Below are positions 7,220 to 15,213 of a stretch of DNA of 33,846 nt, piece by piece (within the stretch, counting starts at the first letter, position 1; the number at the start of each line of letters is the position of its first letter). The stretch is from an uncultured Pseudomonadota bacterium (GTDB lineage Bacteria; Pseudomonadota; Gammaproteobacteria; Burkholderiales; Rhodocyclaceae). The DNA lies in assembly GCA_903870055.1 (NCBI GenBank), contig CAIQBG010000043.1, positions 1 through 33,846 on the forward strand, read 5' to 3'. The notes beneath the pieces are model-generated. The model was not told the origin of the DNA and did no database searches. It worked only from the letters and a program-made list of their open reading frames with translations. Made by a program: the position numbers and the translations under genes.

Positions 7220-7888
7220 TCATGGCATCAGCAACGGCAATTGGCTGCTCACTAGTGCCCATAGGAAAGCAATCAGGCCTACAACCAGCAGAACCGCCGC
7301 GATCCATTGCGGATAACGGATGGCTTCCACAGACGCGCCCTCTTTATAGCCATTGACCATGGCACGCACCAGGTTCTCCCGATGCAATAGGCTCGAAATC
7401 AAAACGCCGGCGATATGAATACCGATAATCAGCAGCAAGACATTGACGATGCCTTCATGCAGCTCGCCGATCCAGTCGCCGTAATCGTTAAAACTGGCCC
7501 AGCCGGTTAGCACCGTCAACAAACCTAGGCCGAGTATGCCCACAATAGCCAGCGCACCGGCCGGGTTATGCCCTGTGTAGTGATCGGGTTTGCGGCTCAA
7601 CAATGAGCGCAGATAGGTCAGCACCTGCGACGGCCCACGGACAAACTGGCTAAAGCGTGCATAGCGACTCCCCACCATACCCCAGAGCAGGCGGAACAGA
7701 AGCAATGCACCGAAGGTGTAACCGGCCACGACATGCCACAACTGCCAACGCTCCGACTCACTGGTCAGGTACGCCACCGTAAAGCACAGCACCAGCAGCC
7801 AGTGAAAAATTCGGGTCGGGATATCCCAGACCAGGATACGGGAGTCTGCTACAGGCACACCCGAATCGGTATGAATCATTTTAGCCAC
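7220..7888 (-). CDS. Cytochrome b561-family membrane protein
   Basis: This 222-residue di-heme b-type cytochrome would pass electrons between the quinone pool and the periplasmic c-type cytochromes encoded just upstream. Four hydrophobic helices are visible, with His residues at positions expected for heme ligation: FHWLL (His29), WHVVAG (His52), and later ELHEG and GIHIAG. It matches the Ni/Fe-hydrogenase-type cytochrome b family. The frame opens with GTG at 7888, overlapping the diheme cytochrome gene by 13 bases; ATG at 7879 is an alternative start. In known SHP clusters a cytochrome b of this type connects DHC to the membrane. Confidence 0.88.
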   Translation of the reverse strand: MAKMIHTDSGVPVADSRILVWDIPTRIFHWLLVLCFTVAYLTSESERWQLWHVVAGYTFGALLLFRLLWGMVGSRYARFSQFVRGPSQVLTYLRSLLSRKPDHYTGHNPAGALAIVGILGLGLLTVLTGWASFNDYGDWIGELHEGIVNVLLLIIGIHIAGVLISSLLHRENLVRAMVNGYKEGASVEAIRYPQWIAAVLLVVGLIAFLWALVSSQLPLLMP

Positions 7889-8340
7889 CCGGCAGGCACC
7901 TTCAGGCTTTGCTCATTAAAGTCGCCCTGTACCGCTTTCGTATGGCATTGGGCACAATCACTGAAGCTCTTTCCCTTAGGGGCCGTTGCACCATGTTCTT
8001 TTGTAAACCACCGCGTCTTGGTTATGCGTGCCGTGGGATCAGTCGGCGCAAGCTTTTCTTTCCAACCGGCATTGTTAACCAGATAGGACAGGATCGTCTG
8101 GCTGGCCGGGGCATCCACACTCGCATCCGTGCCGTAATGATGTTTCAGACCGTTGATCTGGGTTTGCCAACCGGCCTGCGTCATGCGCTGCGGCGGATAG
8201 GGCACATGACAGCTCCCGCACTCTTCACTGTAGTAATTGGGGTAGGGGCCGTAGTTGTTGTCCCCGGCACTGGCCGTCGACGCGACACCAGCCGTTGTAA
8301 GAACGGCCAAGGCTGCAAATAATTGGCTCGAGATTTTCAT
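7876..8340 (-). CDS. Diheme cytochrome c (DHC)
   Basis: This is a 154-residue periplasmic protein with a signal peptide ending in STASAG. Two CXXCH heme sites are visible, CGSCH followed by VPYPPQRM near the N-terminus of the mature protein and CAQCH near the C-terminus, matching the DHC family (PF09626-type). DHC is the redox partner of SHP in Rhodobacter and Shewanella (family knowledge). The frame stays open to a TTG at 8355, but I place the start at ATG 8340 because GAGAGA lies 7 bases upstream and the signal peptide begins directly there (MKISSQLFAAL). It sits between the SHP-type cytochrome and cytochrome b561 genes. Confidence 0.9.
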   Translation of the reverse strand: MKISSQLFAALAVLTTAGVASTASAGDNNYGPYPNYYSEECGSCHVPYPPQRMTQAGWQTQINGLKHHYGTDASVDAPASQTILSYLVNNAGWKEKLAPTDPTARITKTRWFTKEHGATAPKGKSFSDCAQCHTKAVQGDFNEQSLKVPAGWLK

Positions 8341-8351
8341 GATGGTTTCTC

Positions 8352-8783
8352 TCAAGATTTAACGGATAGTAGATAGGTCAACAGATTACCCTTTTCTTCC
8401 GGGGTACATTCGCGCTTGAGCACATCATTGCAGTTACGCTTAAACCACTTGTTAACCTTGGCAGTATCGCTAAACCGCGCTGCATTGGCATTCGGTGAGA
8501 GCGGCTGGATCAGCTTGCCCGTTACCGTGTGTTTCCCCTCGGCGGCTGGGTTATCCGTGTGACAACTGGAGCAGCTCCAATCGCCGCCATGCTTGTTTTT
8601 ATAAAACGCCTCGCCAGCCTTTGCCGAAAAGCCTTTGAAAGCCGGATTCTGGGCTTTGGCTTCCTGGGCATAGCCATCCAGAAAGTTTTGCGGTGTTTCC
8701 GCATAAGCCAAAGTCACCGTTGCACCGGCTAAAAGCATAGCCAGTCCCAGCAGCCCCTGTTTCATGAAATTCTGTGCGTGCAT
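8352..8783 (-). CDS. SHP-type monoheme cytochrome c (DUF1924)
   Basis: The product is a small periplasmic cytochrome with a signal peptide (core KQGLLGLAMLLAGA) and one CXXCH heme site, CSSCH, about 60 residues into the mature chain. The sequence around it (GDWSCSSCH, NKWFKRNC) fits the DUF1924/SHP family, whose heme can bind oxygen or other small ligands. Two extra Cys (NCNDVLKREC) probably form a disulfide, as known in SHP. GGAG six bases before ATG 8783 favours that start over ATG 8795. This is the first gene of the five-gene leftward operon. Physiological substrate is unknown. Confidence 0.88.
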   Translation of the reverse strand: MHAQNFMKQGLLGLAMLLAGATVTLAYAETPQNFLDGYAQEAKAQNPAFKGFSAKAGEAFYKNKHGGDWSCSSCHTDNPAAEGKHTVTGKLIQPLSPNANAARFSDTAKVNKWFKRNCNDVLKRECTPEEKGNLLTYLLSVKS

Positions 8784-8826
8784 AATGTTCTCCATCAGGT
8801 CCTACCAAGCATTGTGCCGTACCCGT

Positions 8827-8854
8827 ATTATGAAAACCTTAATTGTCCCTAACT
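8827..8854 (-). promoter_or_regulatory. Candidate promoter with response-regulator box for the cytochrome operon
   Basis: On the minus strand CATAAT (8832-8827) is a good -10. No good -35 exists at 17 bases; instead the plus strand shows CTTAAT (8838-8843) and CTAACT (8849-8854), two hexamers with an 11-bp period like the direct repeats bound by QseB/PmrA-type regulators. An activator replacing the -35 contact is the likely design (inference). Confidence 0.4.
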
Positions 8855-8879
8855 TTGATAGGGGCAAATGGAGATTCGA

Positions 8880-9434
8880 ATGGCCATCTTTTTACGCACG
8901 CTCCTCAGCGCTCTTTTTGCCAGCCTTTTATGGCTAAGCCCATTGTCAGCAGCCGAGCCTTCGTTGCCCACCGTCAGCCAGGTGGATCTGGAGCGCTACG
9001 CCGGGCGCTGGTATGAAATTTCGCGACTGCCTATGTGGTTCGAACGTAATTGCACGGGCGATATCACGGCCACCTATGCGCTGCGTGAAGATCAGCGTAT
9101 CGATGTCGTTAATCGTTGCGGCACTAAAGATGGATTTATCTCTGCTAAAGGCATTGCCGAGATACCTGATGCCACCCACCCCGGCCAACTCAAAGTACGT
9201 TTCGCGCCGGATTGGCTGGCCTGGCTCCCAATCGTCTGGGGCGACTACTGGATTATGGATCTGGATCCGCAGTACCGCTGGGTCATGGTGGGTGCGCCGA
9301 ACCGGTCTTATCTATGGATACTCTCGCGCACGCCTGCTCTGGATGCCAGCACCGTCGATGCACTTAAGCAGAAAGCAGCGACACTGGGATTTAAAGTCGA
9401 TGAGATGATCAACGTCACAAACACGGCCCAATAA
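8880..9434 (+). CDS. blc: Bacterial lipocalin (Blc-like)
   Basis: This is a 184-residue exported lipocalin. A signal peptide (hydrophobic core LLSALFASLLWLSPL) ends at LSAAEP; there is no lipobox Cys, so unlike E. coli Blc it is probably soluble in the periplasm. Lipocalin signature 1 is clear in RYAGRWYEISRLPMWFE, and the later strands (DYWIMDLDPQYRWVMVG and WILSRTP) match Blc. The family binds fatty acids or lysophospholipids in an eight-stranded barrel. I place the start at ATG 8880, with GGAG six bases upstream, rather than ATG 8868. It is divergent from the cytochrome operon and converges on the photolyase gene with a 10-base gap. Confidence 0.92.
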   Translation: MAIFLRTLLSALFASLLWLSPLSAAEPSLPTVSQVDLERYAGRWYEISRLPMWFERNCTGDITATYALREDQRIDVVNRCGTKDGFISAKGIAEIPDATHPGQLKVRFAPDWLAWLPIVWGDYWIMDLDPQYRWVMVGAPNRSYLWILSRTPALDASTVDALKQKAATLGFKVDEMINVTNTAQ

Positions 9435-9444
9435 TCTCGGCGGG

Positions 9445-11010
9445 TTAAAGGCTTTCCAGCGTCTGTAAACGGATTGTCGCCCACTCGCTGATCGCCGTTT
9501 GTTCCGCCTCCGGCATGCGGTCCAGATTCTTGTAGGCCATAGCCATGCGCGGGTTCTGCCGTAGCCAAGATGCATGCTGCATCAGGAAATCCCAGTACAA
9601 GGTTGTATAGGGGCAAGCCTTGGGTCCGGTTCTTATCTCCGGTTTATAAACACAATGCTTGCAGGCGTTGCTCATACGCTTGATATAAGCGCCGGAGGCG
9701 ATATACGGCTTGCTGGTCATGCGCGGCCCCAGAGCAAAGAGCGCCATACCTAAGGTATTGGGCTCTTCCACCCAATCAACGGCATCGACGTAAACTGCCA
9801 GATACCAATCTGCCACCTGCCGCGGATCAAGGCCGGCCAGCAAAGCAAAATTACCTGTCACCATCAACCGTTGTATGTGATGTGCATAGCCATGGGTCAA
9901 GGTCTGGCTAATCGCTTCCTTCAAACAAGCCGCTTGAGTTTTACCCGTCCAGTACCAATCAGGTAAAGCGCGCTGTGCATCGAGAAAACTGGTGCTCGGC
10001 CACTGACTGGCATAGCGCCAGTACACACCCCGGACAAACTCACGCCAGCCTAAGATCTGCCGGATAAATCCTTCCACTGCCGCTAGCGGTGCTTTGCCAG
10101 AAGCCAGCGCTGCTTCGGCGCGCGAAATCACCACCCGCGGATCCAGCAGCTTAAGATTCAGCGCGGCAGAAATCAGCGAATGCCAGAGAAAGGCCTCGCC
10201 CTGCCACATCGCATCCTGCCAGCGACCAAACTCAGGCAGCCGATGCATTATGAAATCATCCAGCGCGTCCAATGCCTCTCGTGGCGTCACGGGCCAACCA
10301 AAAGACGCCAGGCTGCCCGGATGATCCGGCAAATAGCGGGATACATCGGCACAGGCTTCCTGCGTTAGCGCATCGGGTAGAAAGCGTCTGGGTGTAGGAA
10401 CCGGTGGTGGGCCAGCAGCGCCAAAACCATTGCGGTTTTCAGCATCAAAATTCCACTGGCCGCCGACGGGTTGAGCATCCTGCATGAGGACACCCGTGCG
10501 TTTACGCATCCAGCGGTAAAAAAACTCCATGCGCAAACTGTCTCTACCTGCCTTGTCGCTAGCGGCTGCCCATTGATTAAAGTCATCCAGGGCGCATAGA
10601 AAATGTGGATCCGGCGAAACTGCCAGAGGGATGCCCAGCTGCCTAGCACAGGCCTGCATTGCCTCAAGCACACGCACCGCGCCTGGTTCGAGCAGGCAGA
10701 GCGCCGAAATTTCGGGGTGTTGCGCCACAAACCGACACACGGCCTCTGCCAATGAGAGGCAATCGTGCGTCCCTATCCGCCAGTAATCAATGGCCTGCCC
10801 CATAGACGCTTGATGCGCCGCGAAGTGCCGCATCGCTGCAAAGAAAAGTGCGGAGCGCGCTTTATGACTCCAGACGTGCGTGGACTCTTCCGGCACCTCC
10901 GCCATCAAGACAAAATCGTTAGCAGTTGCTTGCGCCAGCAGAGGATGTGGATCGGGGTGCAACTGATCCCCAAGCACCAGAAACAATCTCGGCTTCTGGT
11001 GGTTTGCCAT
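9445..11010 (-). CDS. Iron-sulfur photolyase/cryptochrome (PhrB / DPRP family)
   Basis: This 521-residue protein belongs to the photolyase-related family of bacterial (6-4) photolyases with FAD, a lumazine-type antenna and a [4Fe-4S] cluster. Cluster Cys are at 362 (QAACLKE), 450 and 453 (SNACKHCVYK) and 466 (PKACPYTT); their spacing equals that of the four cluster Cys in Agrobacterium PhrB (350, 438, 441, 454). Residues 1-130 form the Rossmann-like antenna domain (FLVLGDQL), and the FAD-binding region contains GWREFVRGVYW and HHIQRLMV. The start lies 3 bases after the flavin reductase stop, so the two genes are cotranscribed and the reductase may supply reduced flavin. Confidence 0.93.
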   Translation of the reverse strand: MANHQKPRLFLVLGDQLHPDPHPLLAQATANDFVLMAEVPEESTHVWSHKARSALFFAAMRHFAAHQASMGQAIDYWRIGTHDCLSLAEAVCRFVAQHPEISALCLLEPGAVRVLEAMQACARQLGIPLAVSPDPHFLCALDDFNQWAAASDKAGRDSLRMEFFYRWMRKRTGVLMQDAQPVGGQWNFDAENRNGFGAAGPPPVPTPRRFLPDALTQEACADVSRYLPDHPGSLASFGWPVTPREALDALDDFIMHRLPEFGRWQDAMWQGEAFLWHSLISAALNLKLLDPRVVISRAEAALASGKAPLAAVEGFIRQILGWREFVRGVYWRYASQWPSTSFLDAQRALPDWYWTGKTQAACLKEAISQTLTHGYAHHIQRLMVTGNFALLAGLDPRQVADWYLAVYVDAVDWVEEPNTLGMALFALGPRMTSKPYIASGAYIKRMSNACKHCVYKPEIRTGPKACPYTTLYWDFLMQHASWLRQNPRMAMAYKNLDRMPEAEQTAISEWATIRLQTLESL

Positions 11011-11013
11011 GAT

Positions 11014-11562
11014 CTATTTATTCAGCGACGCGTAATCGCCATCATGGAAGACCAGCGGCACGGGTGACGGATCCGCTGCGAAACGGCGCACCTTGCCCAG
11101 GTAAAGCCGGTGGTCACCGCCGTCGAGCTGCTGGAAGTTATCGACTTCAAACCAGGCACAACAACCGGCAAGTAGCGGCACACCGCCCAAACCGGGCGCC
11201 CAGGCTACCGCATCAAAGGCATTATCCAGTGACGAGGCGAACAGATTGGACACCTCGGCCTGTGCCTGCGACAAAATATTGATCGCGTAGCCCTTGGTCG
11301 TTTCAAACGTGGGCACATGGCGCGAGCTCAACTGCAAACTCCACACCACTAACGCGGGATCGAGCGACACGGTATTAAAAGAGCTCACGGTCAGACCAAT
11401 GGCCAGGCCGTCGGCGTCCAGCGCAGTAATAACGGCAACCCCTGTCGGAAAACGGCCGAGCGCCACGCGCAGATCACGTTGTACATCCCCCGTCGAGCCA
11501 GCTTGCTCGAAAGGAAAAGGTTCGGGATTTTCAGTCTCTGGAGACCGCGTGGTTCGGGTCAT
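11014..11562 (-). CDS. Flavin reductase (DIM6/NTAB family)
   Basis: This 182-residue FMN-binding split-barrel protein reduces FMN or FAD with NAD(P)H. The signature GRFPTGVAVITALDADG at about residues 32-48 is diagnostic, followed by LTVSSFNTVSLDP and YAINILSQAQ. The acidic N-terminal 25 residues look disordered. ATG at 11562 begins 51 bases from mutY on the other strand. It leads a two-gene operon with the photolyase. In other bacteria such reductases serve two-component monooxygenases; no monooxygenase is nearby, so a link to FADH2-dependent photolyase is attractive but inferred. Confidence 0.88.
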   Translation of the reverse strand: MTRTTRSPETENPEPFPFEQAGSTGDVQRDLRVALGRFPTGVAVITALDADGLAIGLTVSSFNTVSLDPALVVWSLQLSSRHVPTFETTKGYAINILSQAQAEVSNLFASSLDNAFDAVAWAPGLGGVPLLAGCCAWFEVDNFQQLDGGDHRLYLGKVRRFAADPSPVPLVFHDGDYASLNK

Positions 11563-11613
11563 GCCGGTTTGATGTGCAATGCGTTAGGATGGGCGCAGAT
11601 TATACCGCTCACC

Positions 11614-12720
11614 ATGACGTTGCCGACCAAATCTTCCATGCGCAAGACTGCTACCGCACAAACCGATCTTAATGCGATCACCGCCAATACGCCCGCGCTG
11701 ACTAAATTCACAGCAGCCCTGGTGCGCTGGCAGAAAAAACATGGCCGGCATGACCTACCCTGGCAGCAGACCACCGACCCGTATCGCATCTGGCTATCGG
11801 AAATCATGCTGCAGCAGACGCAGGTGCAAACGGTGATTCCCTATTACGCTCGGTTTCTTGAGCGCTTTCCGACGGTTAAAGCCCTGGCCAAAGGCGATAT
11901 CAATGATGTTCTGACACTCTGGGCCGGACTCGGCTACTACGCCCGCGCCCGTAACCTGCATGCGTGTGCCCAGGCAATCACCACAGCGTATCAAGGCAAG
12001 TTTCCCAACGATCCTGCGCTTTTGGCGGCGCTACCCGGTATCGGCCGCTCCACGGCTGCCGCCATCACCGCCTTTGCGTTTGGGCACCGCGCCGCCATTC
12101 TGGACGGCAACGTCAAACGGGTCTTTTGCCGGGTCTTCGGTATCGAAGGCGTGCCCACCACGTCGGCGGTTGATAAGCAGTTATGGTTGCTGGCCGAATC
12201 GCTTCTGCCGAAAAAGGACATCGAGGCCTATACACAGGGCCTGATGGATCTAGGCGCCACGTGCTGTACGCGCACCAAGGTGCGCTGCGATACCTGTCCG
12301 ATGGCCGGTTTCTGCCATGCGCAGCAGACAGATCGCGTCAGTGAACTACCCCACCGTAAAGCGAAAGCCAGCCTGCCTGTGCGCACCAGCAAAGTCTGGT
12401 TAATCCGTGATGCCGATCATGTGTGGTTAGAGCGCCGGCAGGCGTGTGGCATCTGGGGCGGGCTGCTTAGTCTGCCCGATGCCGACAGCGTGCAATTGCC
12501 CGCAAGTGCAATCGCCCTGGCGAGCAAAACCGTTCGCCACAAATTCACACACTTCGAACTACAGGCCGAAGTAGCCCGTTACGTGATTAAAAGCACAACG
12601 GAACCTATCGCCTTAAACCGGCACCGGGAACTCGATGCCTATCCGCTGGCCGCCGCCGAAGACCTGGCGTTGCCAACGCCCTGGCGCAAACTTCTCGTTG
12701 CCGAGGCAGCAGAAGATTAA
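11614..12720 (+). CDS. mutY: A/G-specific adenine glycosylase MutY
   Basis: The enzyme removes adenine mispaired with 8-oxoguanine or guanine. Visible are the catalytic Glu in LSEIMLQQTQV, the helix-hairpin-helix LPGIGRSTAAAI, the catalytic Asp in ILDGNVKRV, and the [4Fe-4S] pattern C-X6-C-X2-C-X5-C in the CTRTKVRCDTCPMAGFC region. The C-terminal 120 residues are the NUDIX-like 8-oxoG recognition domain (ICGIWGG-type loop, HKFTHFEL). The frame opens at 11479 but would then overlap the divergent flavin reductase; MutY similarity begins around TKFTAALVRWQKKHGR. ATG 11614 or ATG 11638 is the likely start; neither has a clear ribosome binding site. The gene converges on ubiX with a 3-base gap. 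Confidence 0.93.
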   Translation: MTLPTKSSMRKTATAQTDLNAITANTPALTKFTAALVRWQKKHGRHDLPWQQTTDPYRIWLSEIMLQQTQVQTVIPYYARFLERFPTVKALAKGDINDVLTLWAGLGYYARARNLHACAQAITTAYQGKFPNDPALLAALPGIGRSTAAAITAFAFGHRAAILDGNVKRVFCRVFGIEGVPTTSAVDKQLWLLAESLLPKKDIEAYTQGLMDLGATCCTRTKVRCDTCPMAGFCHAQQTDRVSELPHRKAKASLPVRTSKVWLIRDADHVWLERRQACGIWGGLLSLPDADSVQLPASAIALASKTVRHKFTHFELQAEVARYVIKSTTEPIALNRHRELDAYPLAAAEDLALPTPWRKLLVAEAAED

Positions 12721-12723
12721 GGT

Positions 12724-13362
12724 TTAAACCGCGCCGCCCCAGCGTTTGCCCAGGGTGTGCGGTACACGCAATTGATCCAGAATGCGTGCCACCACAAAAT
12801 CCACCAGATCAGCCACGCTTTGCGGGTGCTCGTAAAAGCCCGGCGAGGGCGGCACAATCACTGCGCCGGCACGTGCCAGACGCAACATGTTTTCCAGATG
12901 AATCACCGAGAAAGGTGTTTCGCGCGGCACCAGAATCAGTGAGCGACGCTCCTTGATCACCACATCCGCCGCCCGCTCAATCAGGTTATCTGCCAGGCCG
13001 GCAGCAATGCTGGCCAGCGTGCCCATCGAACAGGGACAAACCACCATGGCGTCCGGTGGGTTAGAGCCGGATGCCACTGGCGAAAACCAGGCATCACGTC
13101 CGTAAACCAGTAATTTGCCCGGACGATTCGGAAACTGCTGCTGCAGCAATTGCAGCGCTTCATCCGGCGATGACGGCAGGCGTAAATTCAACTCCTGCTG
13201 CGCGACCACTTGTGCTGCTTGCGAATAGATCAGCTCGACAGTAACACCTGCCGACAGCAAGGCGTCCATCAAACGCAACCCATAAGGCAGGCCGGACGCG
13301 CCGGTCCAGGCCAGGCAAACGCGTTGCGGGGTCGCTGCGGGTCGGTTAATCAGTTCGGTCAT
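12724..13362 (-). CDS. ubiX: Flavin prenyltransferase UbiX
   Basis: This 212-residue enzyme joins dimethylallyl phosphate to FMN to make prenylated FMN, cofactor of UbiD-type decarboxylases in ubiquinone synthesis. Motifs visible are the N-terminal FMN-binding AWTGASGLPYGLRLM, CPCSMGTLASIAAGLADNL, and the ERRSLILVPRETPFS segment with its prenyl-phosphate-binding Arg. The start overlaps the stop of the Gx transporter gene by 4 bases (ATGA), giving translational coupling. It is the last gene of the leftward rapZ operon. No ubiD partner lies in the window. Confidence 0.94.
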   Translation of the reverse strand: MTELINRPAATPQRVCLAWTGASGLPYGLRLMDALLSAGVTVELIYSQAAQVVAQQELNLRLPSSPDEALQLLQQQFPNRPGKLLVYGRDAWFSPVASGSNPPDAMVVCPCSMGTLASIAAGLADNLIERAADVVIKERRSLILVPRETPFSVIHLENMLRLARAGAVIVPPSPGFYEHPQSVADLVDFVVARILDQLRVPHTLGKRWGGAV

Positions 13363-13919
13363 GGCTGGGTATTGTGCGGCAGATTTTCATTGCTGGCTAC
13401 GCCACCGGCATTCGGCTGCATGAGCCAGGCAACAATCAGCCCGTTGAGCGATCCAAAAAATAGCGCGGCGCCAAAAAACACGGGGGCCAACACCCATACG
13501 CCGGGGCTGGGCACCAGCCACGCCCGCACGATCAGTAACTGCGTCAGCATATGCGCCAGCGCCGCGACGATCGACAAAGTTACCGGGCCAAACCAGCGCG
13601 ACTGACATCGCACCAGCGGCTGTACGATAAAGAGCGCCAGCAGCGAGGCCAGAGCCCCGCCCAGCGACAACACAAAGCCCGGTGCCAGAAACTGGCCAAC
13701 CAGCAGGCTAACAGCCAGCACGCGCAGCAGCGTTACCCAGGCAGCGGTTGTCCAGTCATAGCGCAGCAAGACGAGCAGCGTAATGATGTTGGCCAACCCA
13801 GGCTTCACCCCTGGCAATGGGCTGGGCACCGCCGATTCAACCAGCGCAATAGCAATAGCGGCCGCCGTTAGCCGCGCAATACGGTGATCATCAGGGGTCA
13901 GGATCAATCGGCGCAGCAT
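13359..13919 (-). CDS. Gx transporter family membrane protein (Hpre_diP_synt_I-like)
   Basis: This is a roughly 186-residue protein with about five hydrophobic helices and the conserved early segment ALVESAVPSPLPGVKPGLAN characteristic of Gx-transporter proteins, an ECF-S-like family of uncertain substrate (historically linked by name to heptaprenyl diphosphate synthase component I). The frame is open from GTG 13955, but I prefer ATG 13919: it lies one base after the stop of the preceding gene (TAATATG) and matches the usual N-terminus (a short basic segment before DDHRIARL). In other bacteria Gx and NusG-II proteins recur together, often near ApbE flavin-transfer genes; none is here. Confidence 0.8.
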   Translation of the reverse strand: MLRRLILTPDDHRIARLTAAAIAIALVESAVPSPLPGVKPGLANIITLLVLLRYDWTTAAWVTLLRVLAVSLLVGQFLAPGFVLSLGGALASLLALFIVQPLVRCQSRWFGPVTLSIVAALAHMLTQLLIVRAWLVPSPGVWVLAPVFFGAALFFGSLNGLIVAWLMQPNAGGVASNENLPHNTQP

Positions 13920-13920
13920 A

Positions 13921-14346
13921 TTAATAGGCCATCGACTCATAGGTCGGTTGACCACCCGTTAGGGTCAGACTGATGTGATTGGGGGCGCACAGCGCCATCT
14001 CGCCAGGCCGTGTCAGCCAACCCTGACGCACGCAATACTGGCGGGGACCCGGATCACTCACCACCCGGGCACGACCCGATTCAATCCGGATCATCGTAGT
14101 GCCAATAGGGCCGGTTACGGAAACCGTGCGGTCTTCATTCAACGGATACGCCGCTACCAGCACACCATCACGACGCACTTGGGCCTGAGCCGCAGGACCA
14201 GACTGCCACAGCGATACCGAAAGCATTACCCAACCGGCAATACCGGCGAGCAATACCAAAGCATCACCGGGACGCAGCAGTTTTCTGATGGGATGCTTCG
14301 GGAACCAGTTCACGGTGGCGAACCAGAACGTCAGGCCGATTGGCAA
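13921..14346 (-). CDS. Membrane-anchored NusG domain II protein
   Basis: This product of up to 141 residues has one N-terminal transmembrane helix (GDALVLLAGIAGWVMLSVSL) and a periplasmic NusG_II-type beta domain (VRRDGVLVAAYPL through YCVRQGWLTRPGEMALCAPN). The two Cys may form a disulfide or bind a ligand. The frame from ATG 14346 overlaps rapZ by 83 bases, which is long; GTG at 14313 would cut the overlap to 50 bases. Neither has a recognisable ribosome binding site, so translation probably depends on rapZ. Function is unknown; the recurring Gx-transporter neighbour suggests a joint membrane system. Confidence 0.78.
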   Translation of the reverse strand: MPIGLTFWFATVNWFPKHPIRKLLRPGDALVLLAGIAGWVMLSVSLWQSGPAAQAQVRRDGVLVAAYPLNEDRTVSVTGPIGTTMIRIESGRARVVSDPGPRQYCVRQGWLTRPGEMALCAPNHISLTLTGGQPTYESMAY

Positions 14347-15136
14347 ATTGCGTGGCCAGCCACTCGGTCATCCAGACAGAGCGGTGCTGCCCACCGGTAC
14401 AACCAATCGCCACGGTTAGATACGAGCGGTTGTCATGCCCGTATTTGGGTAACCAGTCGGCAACAAAACGGGCGATATCTGCACGCAGCTTGAGCGCATC
14501 TGGCTGCGCCTCGAGAAAAGCCGCGACCAGTGCATCTTTTCCGGTTAGCGGGCGCAGCAGCGCATCGTAGTGCGGATTAGGCAGACAACGCACATCAAAC
14601 ATGATGTCCGCATCGCGCGGCACGCCGTGTTTAAAACCGAAGGATTCAAACACTAAGGTGAGGCCATCCTGGCTATCCACCTTGAGAAAATCACGAATCC
14701 AGGCGCGCAGCACGGCTGGCTTCAGGTGGCTGGTATCCAGACGGTGACCCATTTCGGCCACCGGTTCGAGCAAGGCACGCTCATGGCGCAAAGCCTCACC
14801 CAGTGTCATTGTTTCGCTGGTTAGCGGGTGGGCGCGTCGCGTCTCGGAAAACCGTTGCAGTAATGTTTCATCACTGGCGTCCAGAAAGAGCACGCTCACC
14901 TGCGCGTCACGGCGCAAATTTTCGAGCGCCTTCGGCAACGCCTCTAGCGAGGGGCCGCTACGCACGTCCACGGCAACACCAACACGCGTGTAGCCGTCAC
15001 GGCGCAAATGTCCCACCAGCACTGGCAACATGTCCGCTGGCAGATTATCGACGCAGTAATACCCAGCATCCTCCAGCACGGCGAGGGCGATCGATTTACC
15101 AGAGCCGGAGAGGCCACTAATGACGACAAGTTCCAT
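14264..15136 (-). CDS. rapZ: RNase adapter / nucleotide-binding protein RapZ
   Basis: This 290-residue protein has the Walker A motif GLSGSGKS at residues 8-15, followed by VLEDAGYYCVDNLP typical of RapZ/YvcJ. A Walker B-like VLFLDASDE and the conserved C-terminal segment VAIGCTGGQHRSVW are also present. In enterobacteria RapZ recruits RNase E to the small RNA GlmZ and so controls GlmS; in betaproteobacteria the target is not established. ATG at 15136 begins a four-gene leftward operon (rapZ, nusGII, Gx, ubiX). A 77-base gap separates it from the divergent amidohydrolase. Confidence 0.94.
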   Translation of the reverse strand: MELVVISGLSGSGKSIALAVLEDAGYYCVDNLPADMLPVLVGHLRRDGYTRVGVAVDVRSGPSLEALPKALENLRRDAQVSVLFLDASDETLLQRFSETRRAHPLTSETMTLGEALRHERALLEPVAEMGHRLDTSHLKPAVLRAWIRDFLKVDSQDGLTLVFESFGFKHGVPRDADIMFDVRCLPNPHYDALLRPLTGKDALVAAFLEAQPDALKLRADIARFVADWLPKYGHDNRSYLTVAIGCTGGQHRSVWMTEWLATQFANRPDVLVRHRELVPEASHQKTAASR

Positions 15137-15213
15137 ATGGGTTCAGTATAGCTGGGGAATGCGCCATAATGGTGACACGACGTTCAACGTAGAGGCGCTG
15201 CCTCAGGTGCACC

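Noticed and set aside
11479-11613. Extended MutY N-terminus
   Set aside because: It would overlap the divergent flavin reductase gene and adds sequence unlike MutY.
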